Source: Micavibrio sp.
Lineage (GTDB): Bacteria > Pseudomonadota > Alphaproteobacteria > Micavibrionales > Micavibrionaceae
DNA length: 40,642 nucleotides
Assembly (NCBI GenBank): GCA_012960155.1
Contig: DUBU01000017.1
Location: 1 to 40,642 of the forward strand
Direction: 5' to 3'
Shown: positions 15,703-24,719 of the stretch, piece after piece
Position numbering within the stretch: the first letter of the stretch is position 1
How the letters are laid out: each line of letters begins with the position of its first letter
Program-made: the position numbers and the translations under genes
Notes under the pieces: generated by a model
The model's input: the letters and a program-made list of their open reading frames with translations, nothing else
Databases searched by the model: none
Told to the model about the DNA's origin: nothing

Positions 15703-17298
15703 ATGTCAGTTTCGTTTATATCGCCTAACCGCACAGTCCTCATGATCGGGGATGATGCTTTGTATATCTACAAAGTTACTGCCAGAGCTGTTACGTTTGT
15801 TGATGATATTCCTTGGGTGACCGAAGGCTTTGAGGGTGTTGTTTCTGATCTTTTGAAAAAAGATTGTGGTGGCAAGCCTGTTCTTGTTTTGAATGATATG
15901 ACTGACCAGCACTTTAAGGGCGGCCAGCGTATGCCTAAGGTTAGCGCTATGGACAAGAAAAATGTCCTGCGTCGCAAAATTCAGGTAGCCTTCCCTAATT
16001 ATCCAATCCGCGGTGCTTTGCCGATTAAGCCTAAAAAAGGTGAGAAAACTGGCGAGATGTATTTATTTGCAGCTGTTCCTATGTCGGATCAGATTGCGAA
16101 GACAATGGAAGCCGTTAAGATTTCGCTGCTTCCTATCGCTGGTTTTGTACTGTTGCCTGTCGAGGCCGCCGATATGGTTGCTGCGCTGTCTAAGAAGTTT
16201 ACTGAAAAAGGTGGGCAGTCTGCTAAGTGGACGATCTTTATGGGGCAGCATAAGAGCGGTGCTCTAAGGCAGGTCATTACGCGTGATGGGCAGCTGGCCA
16301 TGACGCGTATGACCCCTGTGTCTGATATTAATGCCGACCCACAGGGGTGGGCTGCTGATGTCGTTCAGGAATTTAAGGCAACAATCAGTTATCTTTCTCG
16401 TTTCGGTTTTTCTTCCGAGGATGGTACAGATGTTATTCTGATCGGAAATCCACAGCTGGCAGAAGCTGTTGAGAGTAAAATTGAAATAGAGTGCGACTTT
16501 AGGGCGCTTACACCGTCTGAAGCAGCAAATGCTCTCGGGTCTAAGATAGGCTTGCAGCAGGATGCTAATTACGCTGATGTCTTGCATGCGGCGTGGGCCG
16601 GTCGTAAAAATAGCTTTGCATTGCCGATGCACGCGAGTGATCTTGATAAGATCCATAAGCCGCGTCAGGCCGCCGCAGCAATTATATTCCTGCTTTTGGC
16701 CGGTGGTGCTTATCTGGCCTGGGACACAGGCAATAAATTCCAATCTATGATGGCAGCCAAAGATGATTTAAAGATTCAGCAGGGTCTTCTTGTGCAGGCT
16801 GAGGCCGAGTATAGGGAAGAAGTCGCCCGTATGGAAGCGCTTGGATATAACATCGAGCTAATGCAGGATACCATTGATGTCTTTATGTCTTTTGAAGATG
16901 AAAGCATAGAGACGTTAGCTTTTATTAAAAAGGTTGGTATTGCGTTAGGTGATGGTTTGCGTCTGGATAAGCTTTCTTATCAGCGTGTTGTTGAGGAGAC
17001 GAATGCGGCGACTTTCGTAGATCCGAATGCGCCCGTTGAAACAGCCCCTCTGGTAATGTCGACTCTTTCAATGAGCTTCCCTCCTACAATGGAGCTTGAA
17101 AATGGTATTCGTGAGGTGCAGGGGTTGCAGTCAAGGCTACGGGAGCAGTTTCCAGGCTATGATGTTGAGATTGTGAGGCAGGTAGCAAGGCCTGAGTACA
17201 CACGTGATTTTCAAGGAGTTGCGGGGCAAACAGATCAGGAGCTTGCAGCTAAAGAGGACTATGTGGCTGAACTTGTAATTAGAGGGCGAGTGAAATGA
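15703..17298 (+). CDS. PilM/PilN-like single-chain alignment protein (MshI/GspL-like)
   Basis: A 531-aa protein with three parts. Residues 1-310 are soluble and cytoplasmic, placed and sized like the actin-like PilM/GspL domain. One TM segment lies at about 322-342 (AAAAIIFLLLAGGAYLAW). A periplasmic coiled coil (345-390) and a small alpha/beta domain end the protein, as in PilN. It thus does in one chain what PilM and PilN do in two, like MshI or GspL; the domain calls rest on architecture and gene order, not on strong motifs. ATG 15703 is used; an in-frame TTG at 15694 lies three bases after GGGG. Its end overlaps the next gene by ATGA. Confidence 0.75.
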   Translation: MSVSFISPNRTVLMIGDDALYIYKVTARAVTFVDDIPWVTEGFEGVVSDLLKKDCGGKPVLVLNDMTDQHFKGGQRMPKVSAMDKKNVLRRKIQVAFPNYPIRGALPIKPKKGEKTGEMYLFAAVPMSDQIAKTMEAVKISLLPIAGFVLLPVEAADMVAALSKKFTEKGGQSAKWTIFMGQHKSGALRQVITRDGQLAMTRMTPVSDINADPQGWAADVVQEFKATISYLSRFGFSSEDGTDVILIGNPQLAEAVESKIEIECDFRALTPSEAANALGSKIGLQQDANYADVLHAAWAGRKNSFALPMHASDLDKIHKPRQAAAAIIFLLLAGGAYLAWDTGNKFQSMMAAKDDLKIQQGLLVQAEAEYREEVARMEALGYNIELMQDTIDVFMSFEDESIETLAFIKKVGIALGDGLRLDKLSYQRVVEETNAATFVDPNAPVETAPLVMSTLSMSFPPTMELENGIREVQGLQSRLREQFPGYDVEIVRQVARPEYTRDFQGVAGQTDQELAAKEDYVAELVIRGRVK

Positions 17299-17951
17299 TA
17301 CAGGTTATTGGCCTTAAACGACTGATTATTTTGTCTGTACTTTTGGCATTTAACGCGGCTTTGGGTGCTGGCTTGTATTTGTATGTGATGCCGGAAAACC
17401 TAAGCGTCACTCGTCAGTTAAGTTCAACTCGTTCGCAGGTTGCCACGATGAGGAATGACGCACAGGAGTTGCGCGGTGACATCGAACAGATCGAAGATAA
17501 GAAAAGCTATTTTACGAATTTGCAGACAGTAGGTTTTATGTCTGACCAGAATCGTTTGGTAGCCAGGCGTCGTATCATGGATATCCAGCAATATTCTAAG
17601 GTATTAAAAGCAAAATATGATATCGGATCAGCCGTAGTTATGGATGATGAAAACTTGTCAAATAGCGATCAAGTTGTATTGAGTTCGGAGCTAGCCATTA
17701 ATATCGATGCCATGGATGATATCGATTTTTACAGCTTCATATACTGGCTCCGTAATACTTTTCCGGGGCATGTCACGATCGATAATATTAAAATGCAACG
17801 CATGAATGATGTGAACGACGTTACTGTACGTCAGATCGGTTCTGGCTTACCAATGACAATGATTAAAGGCGATGTTTCTGCTAAGTGGCGTACGATTGTG
17901 CCTAAGAGTACTGTTACTGACGGTCAAACACCTTTAGGGCAGGGGTTTTAA
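17295..17951 (+). CDS. PilO/MshJ/GspM-like pilus assembly protein
   Basis: A 218-aa bitopic inner-membrane protein: TM at about 9-31 (LIILSVLLAFNAALGAGLYLYV), a coiled coil at about 38-75, then a small periplasmic alpha/beta domain (about 95-205), the layout of PilO/GspM. In type IV pilus systems this protein pairs with the PilN-like part of the preceding gene to link the cytoplasmic motor to the secretin. The start overlaps the preceding stop (ATGA), indicating translational coupling, and its own stop directly abuts the next ATG. Sequence conservation in this family is low, so the call rests on architecture and gene order. Confidence 0.75.
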   Translation: MIQVIGLKRLIILSVLLAFNAALGAGLYLYVMPENLSVTRQLSSTRSQVATMRNDAQELRGDIEQIEDKKSYFTNLQTVGFMSDQNRLVARRRIMDIQQYSKVLKAKYDIGSAVVMDDENLSNSDQVVLSSELAINIDAMDDIDFYSFIYWLRNTFPGHVTIDNIKMQRMNDVNDVTVRQIGSGLPMTMIKGDVSAKWRTIVPKSTVTDGQTPLGQGF

Positions 17952-18566
17952 ATGAATAAGACATCAAACTTTTTCAAGCCCTTTATGGTTTCTGCCTTCT
18001 GCCTTCTTCTCTTGGGCGCAGGCGGCAATGTTGTTCATGCGCAAGGTCAGGCAAACGGTGATTCTTCTCAGGGCGTTATTGATAATGCTGTCGCACCGGC
18101 TGCTATGGATGCAGAAGTTTATAAGAATCTAGAAGATGCTTATCAAACGCATTTAAAGCTAGGTCGCCCTGACTTTGAGCCGAGTTCTTTTGCATCGTTA
18201 TTTTACACAATTTGGCAGCATAACCTTTTGCAAGATGCTAAGCGTCAGTTCAGAACTCGTAAGCCAGGTGAATATGAAGAACCTGTGAGTGAGAATCCTG
18301 AAGAGCGCGAACGCGGTATCAGAGAGCTGAGCGTTGGTGGCATTCTGTACAAAACCACTGATGACTGGATTGTGTGGATGAATGGTCAGCGCGTTACGCC
18401 AGAAGCTATTCCAAGTCAGGTTATTGATATCAAGGTGAATAAAGAGTATGTCGAGCTTAAATGGCTGGATTCATATAATAACTTGATCTTCCCGATTAGA
18501 ATTAGACCGCATCAACGCTTTAATCTGGATACTCGCATCTTCTTGCCGGGACGTTCAGCGCTCTAA
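17952..18566 (+). CDS. PilP/MshK/GspC-like periplasmic pilus protein
   Basis: A 204-aa exported protein with a signal peptide (MNKTSNFFKPFMVSAFCLLL through VVHA, cleavage before Q). There is no lipobox, unlike PilP of Pseudomonas. The C-terminal half carries LSVGGILYKTTDDWIVWMNG followed by QRV and VNKEYVELKW. This resembles the homology region of PilP/GspC/GspB proteins (a strand, then W.v.iNG..v..G, then a strand with v.l.w), which docks on the secretin N-domains. The ATG directly follows the TAA of the PilO-like gene. By position it would be MshK or PilP. Confidence 0.68.
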   Translation: MNKTSNFFKPFMVSAFCLLLLGAGGNVVHAQGQANGDSSQGVIDNAVAPAAMDAEVYKNLEDAYQTHLKLGRPDFEPSSFASLFYTIWQHNLLQDAKRQFRTRKPGEYEEPVSENPEERERGIRELSVGGILYKTTDDWIVWMNGQRVTPEAIPSQVIDIKVNKEYVELKWLDSYNNLIFPIRIRPHQRFNLDTRIFLPGRSAL

Positions 18567-18579
18567 GATTGCAGAAGTC

Positions 18580-19329
18580 ATGTTAGCAGATAAAGAAAAT
18601 TCAAATCTCGATATGGATGTCTTGAATATTGGAGCCGTAAGTGTAGCTTACGGTGAAAAGCAGGTTTTGGACGAAGTCGAGTTTACGGTAAACGCAGGTG
18701 AAACGTTTGGCTTGATCGGCTTGAATGGTGTTGGAAAAACAACTCTAATCAAGTCTGTCTTAGGGCTACGCGATGTCGACTCAGGGAGCATTGCTATTAA
18801 AGGCTACCAGCCTAATGATGTGAAGGCGCGTGTAGGTTTCGCCTATTTGCCAGAGCGCTTTGATCCGCCGCCTTTTTTGACGGGTATGGAATTTATCAAA
18901 TTCTCACTCAGCCTGTATAAGGCACCTTTTAACGAGGATGCTGCATTTAAGGCAGCTGAGCTTCTTGCGCTTGATCCGCAAGCTTTAAAAAATAGAATGC
19001 ACACTTATTCTAAAGGTATGCGTCAGAAGGTTGGGCTTTTGGCTACATTCCTGACAGGCTGTGAACTTCTTATTCTTGATGAGCCAATGAGTGGCCTTGA
19101 TCCCAAGGCAAGAGCGCTGGTTAAGAGAATGCTTGTGGAAGCTCGTAACGAAGGCCGCACGGTGTTCTTAAGTTCGCACATTCTATCGGACATGAACGAG
19201 ATTTGTGACCGTGTGGCTGTGCTGCATGCAACCAAAATACAATATATTGGAACGCCTGAAGGTCTGCGTAAGCAAGGTAAAGACGAAAATCTAGAAAAAG
19301 CCTTCCTGAATCTAATTGATTCAAAATAA
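18580..19329 (+). CDS. ABC transporter ATPase (PilH-like)
   Basis: A 249-aa ABC-type ATP-binding subunit. Walker A GLNGVGKT is at 47-54, the signature YSKGMRQKVGL replaces LSGGQ as usual in ABC-2 exporters, Walker B plus D-loop is LLILDEPMSGLDP, and the H-loop is SSHIL. It lies 13 bp after the PilP-like gene. Its probable membrane partner is the ABC-2 permease at 26577-27338, about 7 kb downstream in the same locus. In Myxococcus xanthus an ABC transporter, PilG/H/I, is needed for type IV pilus assembly, and this pair is placed like PilH and PilI. The substrate is unknown. Confidence 0.88.
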   Translation: MLADKENSNLDMDVLNIGAVSVAYGEKQVLDEVEFTVNAGETFGLIGLNGVGKTTLIKSVLGLRDVDSGSIAIKGYQPNDVKARVGFAYLPERFDPPPFLTGMEFIKFSLSLYKAPFNEDAAFKAAELLALDPQALKNRMHTYSKGMRQKVGLLATFLTGCELLILDEPMSGLDPKARALVKRMLVEARNEGRTVFLSSHILSDMNEICDRVAVLHATKIQYIGTPEGLRKQGKDENLEKAFLNLIDSK

Positions 19330-19474
19330 CTTTAGCCAAAGTATTCCCGATTTTTTGCCGTATATTTGCATACAAGGGATTCACTTGTGTGAGATAATTT
19401 GCTAGTTTTATTGTGGAACAACATTGATTCTCGGCATTCTGCTGCAAAAAATTCAAATTGGGGATTTTAGTAAT

Positions 19475-21343
19475 ATGACTTCTGACGACAAAAAAGATGA
19501 TGCGGATCAGGTCACAGGACTTTCGCTTGATGATGATGCCGATGAAACAGCGCCAACATCGGATGCAGGTCCGTCACAGCTTGTGAAGGCCGCTGCTTCT
19601 GAGGATGAGCCAGTAGGTGTGCCGCAAAACGAAGAGCCGCAAAAGGTTGCGGAAGAGGATTTGAGCTTTGATCCTGAGGCGGTTCGTACGCCTGTGGTGG
19701 ATCAGTCAGCAGTTGTGTCTTCTACACGAAATGAAGAGCAAGTTGGTTTGCAAGACGATTTTGACGCAGAAGATCTTGATGATGTGTCTATGGATGAGCT
19801 TGAAGCTGATGTGCATATCACCGGTGATGAATCTCTGGATTTTGCAGATGATATGGATCGCGGCGGCATTGAAGACGTAGTTGCGGCTTCAGAAGTCGCT
19901 AAGAAGAAGGGTGGAAGCCTTAAGTTTGTTGCGCCTGTAGCTGTGTTGCTGATCGCTGCAGGTGTGGGTGGGTATATTGTTACGAACCCTGATATTCTCG
20001 GTGGTGGCAATGAGACGACTGTTGTAGCGCCTTCTATCGTTGCGCCGCCAAGCTTGAGCGATGATATTGCTGCACTTGATACAGATGTCCCGCAGCCAGT
20101 AGCTTCTGAAAATGAAGTGCCGCGTATGCCTGAAAGTGGCGACGAGGGGCTGGCCAGTAATTTGTCTGAAGATTTGGCTGGGGCGCCAGCTGCTGATGTT
20201 CCGGCAGAGCCTATAGCTGCCGGTGGGGATCCAGCCTTTCCAGCAGGCTTGGAGCAAGAGCTCGCTGCTATGGATGGCGGCGTTCTTGAAATGCAATCTG
20301 CAGCCTTTGAGGACGCCAAGCCTGTTGAAGATGCTGTAGTCGAGCAGGGTTCGGCAGAGGCCGCGATCGAAGAGCCGGAGGTTTTGGAAGTGCCTGACAA
20401 TGGCGCTGTTGTAGAAGATGATGCTCCTATCGTTGATTTGACGGAGAAAGTGGAAGCTGAGAGCACTGCTGAGATTCAGTTGGCTCAAGCAGATACTGCG
20501 CCGCCGGAAATGCCTTTGATGCCAACGCCCGCACCTATGGCAGAGCAGAAGCCGTACGAGCAAAATGTTAGTGATACAGCGCAGGCCGCACCGACGGAGC
20601 AGTCTAAGCCACTTATCAAATCAGCATCAGATACGTATTATGATGGTGGTACTGGCTCTACATTACCACCTGTGGGTGGTCAGAACGCAACAGCTGGCTT
20701 GCGTGCTGTGGATCCCGTTTTGGAACCAGCGTCCCAGTATGTGGTCGTCAATAAAGATCGTGGTGCTTCTGACTATGAGTCCATGGTCGTTGCAGCAAAG
20801 CGTGCTTTGAAGTTAAAGCGTTATGACAGCGCACTTGAAATGTACGAGCAACTTTACGCAAAGAATAAACGTGACCCTCGTGTATTGATGGGGCTGGCTG
20901 TGGCACAGCAAAACAGTGGTTTGGAAGAAGCCGCTTTACAGACATATGACAGCTTGTTGGCCTTAGATAAAGGTAATGCTGATGCCATGCTGAATATGCT
21001 GGGCCTTTTGAAAAAGCAATACCCGGCGGTAGCGCTGCGTCGTTTGACAGAGCTTCAGCAGGAATACCCTCGCAATTCAATGGTTGCTGCACAGCTTGGT
21101 GTAACTTACGCTGATCAAGGTGACTATGAGCAGGCTTTCAGATATCTGGGCATTGCATCTAGTATTGAACCTGATAATGCGCAGCACCTATTTAACATTG
21201 CGATTACGGCGGACCGTGTAGGTAAGCGTAAAGAAGCGATCAAATACTACGAGAAAGCTCTAGAAGCAGACGCTGTATATGGTAGTGGGCGCACGATTCC
21301 TCGTGAAACTATCTATGATAGATTGTCAGTGCTGCGCCGATAA
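19475..21343 (+). CDS. Acidic TPR protein of the pilus locus (MshN-like)
   Basis: A 622-aa protein starting MTSDDKKDDADQ; the ATG follows TTGGGGA. Residues 1-145 are highly acidic and probably disordered in the cytoplasm. One TM lies at about 150-171 (FVAPVAVLLIAAGVGGYIV). A long Ala/Pro/Glu-rich periplasmic linker (about 180-420) follows, and the C-terminus (about 430-618) is made of TPR repeats (e.g. LKRYDSALEMYEQLYAKNKR, QGDYEQAFRYLGIASSIEPD). The layout matches MshN of MSHA loci and is reminiscent of FimV-type hubs. It may stabilise the secretin or the inner-membrane ring. The exact role is not shown by sequence. Confidence 0.8.
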   Translation: MTSDDKKDDADQVTGLSLDDDADETAPTSDAGPSQLVKAAASEDEPVGVPQNEEPQKVAEEDLSFDPEAVRTPVVDQSAVVSSTRNEEQVGLQDDFDAEDLDDVSMDELEADVHITGDESLDFADDMDRGGIEDVVAASEVAKKKGGSLKFVAPVAVLLIAAGVGGYIVTNPDILGGGNETTVVAPSIVAPPSLSDDIAALDTDVPQPVASENEVPRMPESGDEGLASNLSEDLAGAPAADVPAEPIAAGGDPAFPAGLEQELAAMDGGVLEMQSAAFEDAKPVEDAVVEQGSAEAAIEEPEVLEVPDNGAVVEDDAPIVDLTEKVEAESTAEIQLAQADTAPPEMPLMPTPAPMAEQKPYEQNVSDTAQAAPTEQSKPLIKSASDTYYDGGTGSTLPPVGGQNATAGLRAVDPVLEPASQYVVVNKDRGASDYESMVVAAKRALKLKRYDSALEMYEQLYAKNKRDPRVLMGLAVAQQNSGLEEAALQTYDSLLALDKGNADAMLNMLGLLKKQYPAVALRRLTELQQEYPRNSMVAAQLGVTYADQGDYEQAFRYLGIASSIEPDNAQHLFNIAITADRVGKRKEAIKYYEKALEADAVYGSGRTIPRETIYDRLSVLRR

Positions 21344-21361
21344 TTAAGCAGCCTGACACCG

Positions 21362-22183
21362 ATGCCGTTTTTGACACTCATTGAGGCCGCGATTTTTATT
21401 TTTCTGGGGCTGGTTCTCGGAAGTTTTGCGTCGGCATTAATCTGGCGCATTCCGCGCAATTTACCTTGGTTCATTGAAAAGGACGAGGCAACTGATAAAC
21501 CGGTTGTCTTTTCTCGTTCTGCTTGCCCTCATTGCAAGCAAGATCTTAAGCCAATGGATTTGGTGCCATTATTTTCGTGGATTCTACTGGGCGGCAAATG
21601 TCGCTACTGCAAAGAAAAAATAGCGATTGATTATCCTTTGGCTGAACTACTTTCGGTCTTGATGTGCCTTGGAATTTATCACGTATGGGGATTTACGGGG
21701 CAGGGATTTATCTTGTGTGCCGCTGTGCCCTTCCTTGTTGCGATGGTCTTCATTGATTTTCGCCATATGATATTGCCGGATACATTGAATATCATTCTAG
21801 GTTTAGTGGCCGTTGCTTTTATCTCTTATCAGTCGATAACATTTGGCACAGCATATGGTTATGACTCAATCCTTTGGAACAAACTCATAGGATTGGCAGG
21901 ATTTCCGCTGGTAGCTCTCGCAACAGGCTCTGTCATGACCAAAGTATTGAAAAAAGACAGTATGGGCTTTGGTGATGTTAAGTTCTTTGCCGCAGCAGGT
22001 TTGTGGCTAGGTATATTATATTTACCGTTCTTTTTAATTTGCAGCGGGCTGATTGGTATAGGTATCGGTATAGTCTTCAGGCTCTGTAAAAAAGGAGAGC
22101 GCTTTCCGTTTGGTCCGGCTTTAATTGCAGCACTTTATATAGGAGTTTTGTTGCAAGGGCTGGAAATCATTCCATTTATGTGA
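21362..22183 (+). CDS. pilD: Prepilin peptidase / N-methyltransferase (PilD/GspO)
   Basis: This inner-membrane aspartic protease cleaves prepilin leaders after glycine and methylates the new N-terminus. It is 273 aa, with GSFASALIWRIPR near the start and the cytoplasmic zinc motif C55PHC58...C80RYC83. The catalytic aspartates are D132 (FIDFRHMILPD) and D205 in the GFGD box (MGFGDVKFFA). Seven or eight hydrophobic segments are present. Both the methyltransferase-associated cysteines and the protease aspartates are intact, so it should be bifunctional. It follows the TPR gene by 18 bp. Its obvious local substrate is the prepilin at 29460. Confidence 0.95.
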   Translation: MPFLTLIEAAIFIFLGLVLGSFASALIWRIPRNLPWFIEKDEATDKPVVFSRSACPHCKQDLKPMDLVPLFSWILLGGKCRYCKEKIAIDYPLAELLSVLMCLGIYHVWGFTGQGFILCAAVPFLVAMVFIDFRHMILPDTLNIILGLVAVAFISYQSITFGTAYGYDSILWNKLIGLAGFPLVALATGSVMTKVLKKDSMGFGDVKFFAAAGLWLGILYLPFFLICSGLIGIGIGIVFRLCKKGERFPFGPALIAALYIGVLLQGLEIIPFM

Positions 22184-22324
22184 GTACAATAGGGCATCAA
22201 ATTCTTGGTAAAAATCAAAAAAGATCAATAGTTTCTGTGTTTTGTTTACTTTCCGTTTGTAATTTTGAGGTAAAAATAAGGCTGTAGCTTTTTTTAGCTC
22301 ATCTCGTGTGTGGAGGAATACGCT

Positions 22325-23452
22325 TTGGATATCACCCAACTTCTTGCGTTTACAATGCAAAATGACGCATCGGACTTGCACTTAAGTCCGAAGAACCAGC
22401 CCATTATCAGGGTTCATGGCGAATTGAAACGTATTAAAGCCGAGCCGCTGGAAAGTGAAGATATTCGCTCAATGCTGTATTCGGTGATGACAGAAGATCA
22501 ACGCTCTGACTTTGAACGTGAGATGGAGCTCGATTTCGCGATCGCTTTTGGTGAAAAAGCCCGTTTTCGTGTGAACGCTTTTACATCACGTACTGGTACA
22601 GCGGCTGTTTTTCGTACGATTCCATCGATCATACCATCTATGGCAGAACTGGAACTGCCGCCGATCATGAAAAGATTTTCGGAACTGGAAAAAGGTATGG
22701 TTCTGGTAACAGGCCCGACAGGTAGTGGTAAGTCGACATCCTTGGCGGCGATGATTGACCACATCAATGCCAAAGAAAAGAAACACATTATTACAATTGA
22801 AGATCCGGTGGAATTCTTCCATACATCTAAGACGTCACTGGTAAACCACAGGGAGATTGGTCCGGATACCAAATCATTTGCCCGCGCTTTGAAGTCTGCA
22901 CTTCGTGAAGACCCTGACGTTATTCTGGTGGGTGAGATGCGTGACTACGAAACAATCTCGCTTGCCTTGACCGCTGCCGAAACAGGCCATTTGGTGTTTG
23001 GTACACTTCACTCTAACTCTGCTTATAAAACCGTTGACCGTATTATCGACGTGTTCCCGACAGGGGATAAGGAAATGGTGCGTGCGATGTTGGCAAGTTC
23101 ACTGCAGGGCGTTGTTGCGCAGACACTTCTGCGTCGTCAGTCAGGTGGTCGTGTTGGTGCATACGAAGTTCTGGTCGGTACAAACGCGGTACGAAACCTG
23201 ATCCGTGAGAACCAGGTCTCTCAGCTTTATTCTATGATGCAGACAGGTTCACGTTACGGCATGATCACAATGGAAGATGCTGTTAAGGCGCTTCTGGAGC
23301 AAGAGATTATCAGTAAGGGCGAGGCGCGTCGTGCCTTGATGAAAACAACGGATGATGCCGGCGACCAGGAAGAGGGCGATGTTTCAGCTTCTCTTGGTGG
23401 CGGTGCTTCAGGCGGATCTTCAGACGAAGGTGATGAGGGGTATTCATTTTGA
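22325..23452 (+). CDS. pilT: Type IV pilus retraction ATPase PilT
   Basis: PilT powers pilus retraction and twitching. The start is taken as TTG at 22325, because GGAGG ends eight bases before it and the product then begins MDITQLLAF, as PilT usually does; the GTG at 22310 lies within that ribosome binding site. The protein is 375 aa. Walker A GPTGSGKS starts at residue 130, the Asp box is EDPDVILVGEMRD and the His box GHLVFGTLHSNS. The PilT-specific A-[IV]-R-N-L-I-R-E motif is present (NAVRNLIRE). The tetracysteine zinc motif of assembly ATPases is absent, as expected. The tail is Gly/Ser/Glu-rich. The 141 bp before it have no clear terminator. Confidence 0.93.
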   Translation: MDITQLLAFTMQNDASDLHLSPKNQPIIRVHGELKRIKAEPLESEDIRSMLYSVMTEDQRSDFEREMELDFAIAFGEKARFRVNAFTSRTGTAAVFRTIPSIIPSMAELELPPIMKRFSELEKGMVLVTGPTGSGKSTSLAAMIDHINAKEKKHIITIEDPVEFFHTSKTSLVNHREIGPDTKSFARALKSALREDPDVILVGEMRDYETISLALTAAETGHLVFGTLHSNSAYKTVDRIIDVFPTGDKEMVRAMLASSLQGVVAQTLLRRQSGGRVGAYEVLVGTNAVRNLIRENQVSQLYSMMQTGSRYGMITMEDAVKALLEQEIISKGEARRALMKTTDDAGDQEEGDVSASLGGGASGGSSDEGDEGYSF

Positions 23453-24582
23453 GCACGCCAATAGTACTTGAGTATCTAAAAGTTATGGGTGAGAAGGGGG
23501 CTAGTGACCTCTATCTTACTGTGGGATTTCCGCCGGCACTGCGCTTGGAAGGCACGCTTGTAAATATCAGGCCGGACCCTTTAACGGCAGAAGAGGTCAA
23601 TGAAATCATTGCTTCTATGTTAACCAGCCGCCAGCGCCGAGAGTTCGAAACACAAATGGAGCTGAATACATCGCTGGATGTTGGAAAATATGGACGCTTT
23701 CGTGTGAATGTGATGCAGCAGCGTCAATTCCCGGCCTTGGTGTTACGTCGTATTATCTCCAAAATTCCTAATTTCTCTGAACTGCGTCTGCCCGATATTC
23801 TTGGTGATCTTGCTATGGAGAAACGTGGTTTGATATTGGTGACGGGTATGACTGGATCAGGTAAGTCTACTACTCTGGCGTCGATGATCGATTACCGTAA
23901 TCAGCGCGAAGAAGGTCACATCATTACGATTGAAGACCCGATTGAGTACTTTCATGAGCATAAAAAGAGTGTGGTGTCTCAACGTGAGGTTGGTGTAGAT
24001 ACCGAATCTTATGCGGTTGCTTTGAAAAACTCTTTACGTCAGCGACCAGATGTTATTCTGGTAGGTGAGGTGCGTGACCGCGAGGTTATGGAGCAAGCTT
24101 TGACGGCTGCGGAAACAGGCCATCTGTGTTTAGCAACGTTGCACACAACAAATGCTTATCAGTCTATCGAACGTATTGTGAATATGTTCCCTGAAGATGC
24201 TCAAAGCCAGATTCGCTTGAACTTGTCACTCAACCTTAAGGCGATTGTATCGCAGCGTCTTGTTCCTTGTATTCAAGGTGGCATGACGGTAGCAATTGAA
24301 TTGATGCTTAACAAAGGCTTGGTGCGTGAGTTGATCCATAAAGGTGAGATCGGTAAGATTCGCGAGATTATGGAGCAGAATTCTCAGCAGGGCATGCAAA
24401 CATTCGATCAGTCCCTAGAGCGTTTGAGCAAGCTCGGCATTATCACTGATGAAACGGCATTGTCCTTTGCAGACCAACCAGGCGATTTGAAGATCAAGCT
24501 TCAGCAAAATGCTATGACAGGTGAAGAAGGCAAAGAAGTTTTGCGTCAAATGGATACTTCCGCTTTCACTATTTCAGAATAA
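23449..24582 (+). CDS. pilU: Type IV pilus retraction ATPase PilU
   Basis: A second PilT-family ATPase, 377 aa, with Walker A GMTGSGKS from residue 133, the Asp box RPDVILVGEVRD and GHLCLATLHTTN. It lacks the A-I-R-N-L-I-R-E motif in exact form (GLVRELIHKGE) and carries the shifted C-terminus usual for PilU, which works as a PilT-dependent accessory motor. It starts at TTG overlapping the pilT stop (TTGA), with GAGGGG eight bases upstream inside pilT, so translation is probably coupled. The P-loop of the two paralogues differs mainly at P to M. Confidence 0.9.
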   Translation: MSTPIVLEYLKVMGEKGASDLYLTVGFPPALRLEGTLVNIRPDPLTAEEVNEIIASMLTSRQRREFETQMELNTSLDVGKYGRFRVNVMQQRQFPALVLRRIISKIPNFSELRLPDILGDLAMEKRGLILVTGMTGSGKSTTLASMIDYRNQREEGHIITIEDPIEYFHEHKKSVVSQREVGVDTESYAVALKNSLRQRPDVILVGEVRDREVMEQALTAAETGHLCLATLHTTNAYQSIERIVNMFPEDAQSQIRLNLSLNLKAIVSQRLVPCIQGGMTVAIELMLNKGLVRELIHKGEIGKIREIMEQNSQQGMQTFDQSLERLSKLGIITDETALSFADQPGDLKIKLQQNAMTGEEGKEVLRQMDTSAFTISE

Positions 24583-24605
24583 ACACCCGCAAAACCGCGT
24601 GATAA

Positions 24606-24637
24606 AGCCACAATTTGGTTAATAACCTATTGTGGCT
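24606..24637 (+). terminator. Hairpin between pilU and the secretin gene
   Basis: AGCCACAAT (24606-24614) pairs perfectly with ATTGTGGCT (24629-24637), and an inner GGTTA/TAACC extends the stem. The bases after it (CTAATTGTTCTGTT) are T-rich but not a clean T run. It may be a leaky terminator, or an mRNA-stabilising end between the motor genes and the secretin. Confidence 0.5.
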
Positions 24638-24719
24638 CTAATTGTTCTGTTATAAGCTATTCATATTCGCTCGTGGATTCTTGTCACGACAACGCAACTT
24701 CTACCGACTGGTATTCAAA

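Noticed and set aside
19702-20563. Long minus-strand open frames (224-254 codons) opposite the TPR gene
   Set aside because: They mirror the Ala/Glu/Pro-rich coding strand; the products are Ser/Thr/Ala low-complexity strings with no start signals.
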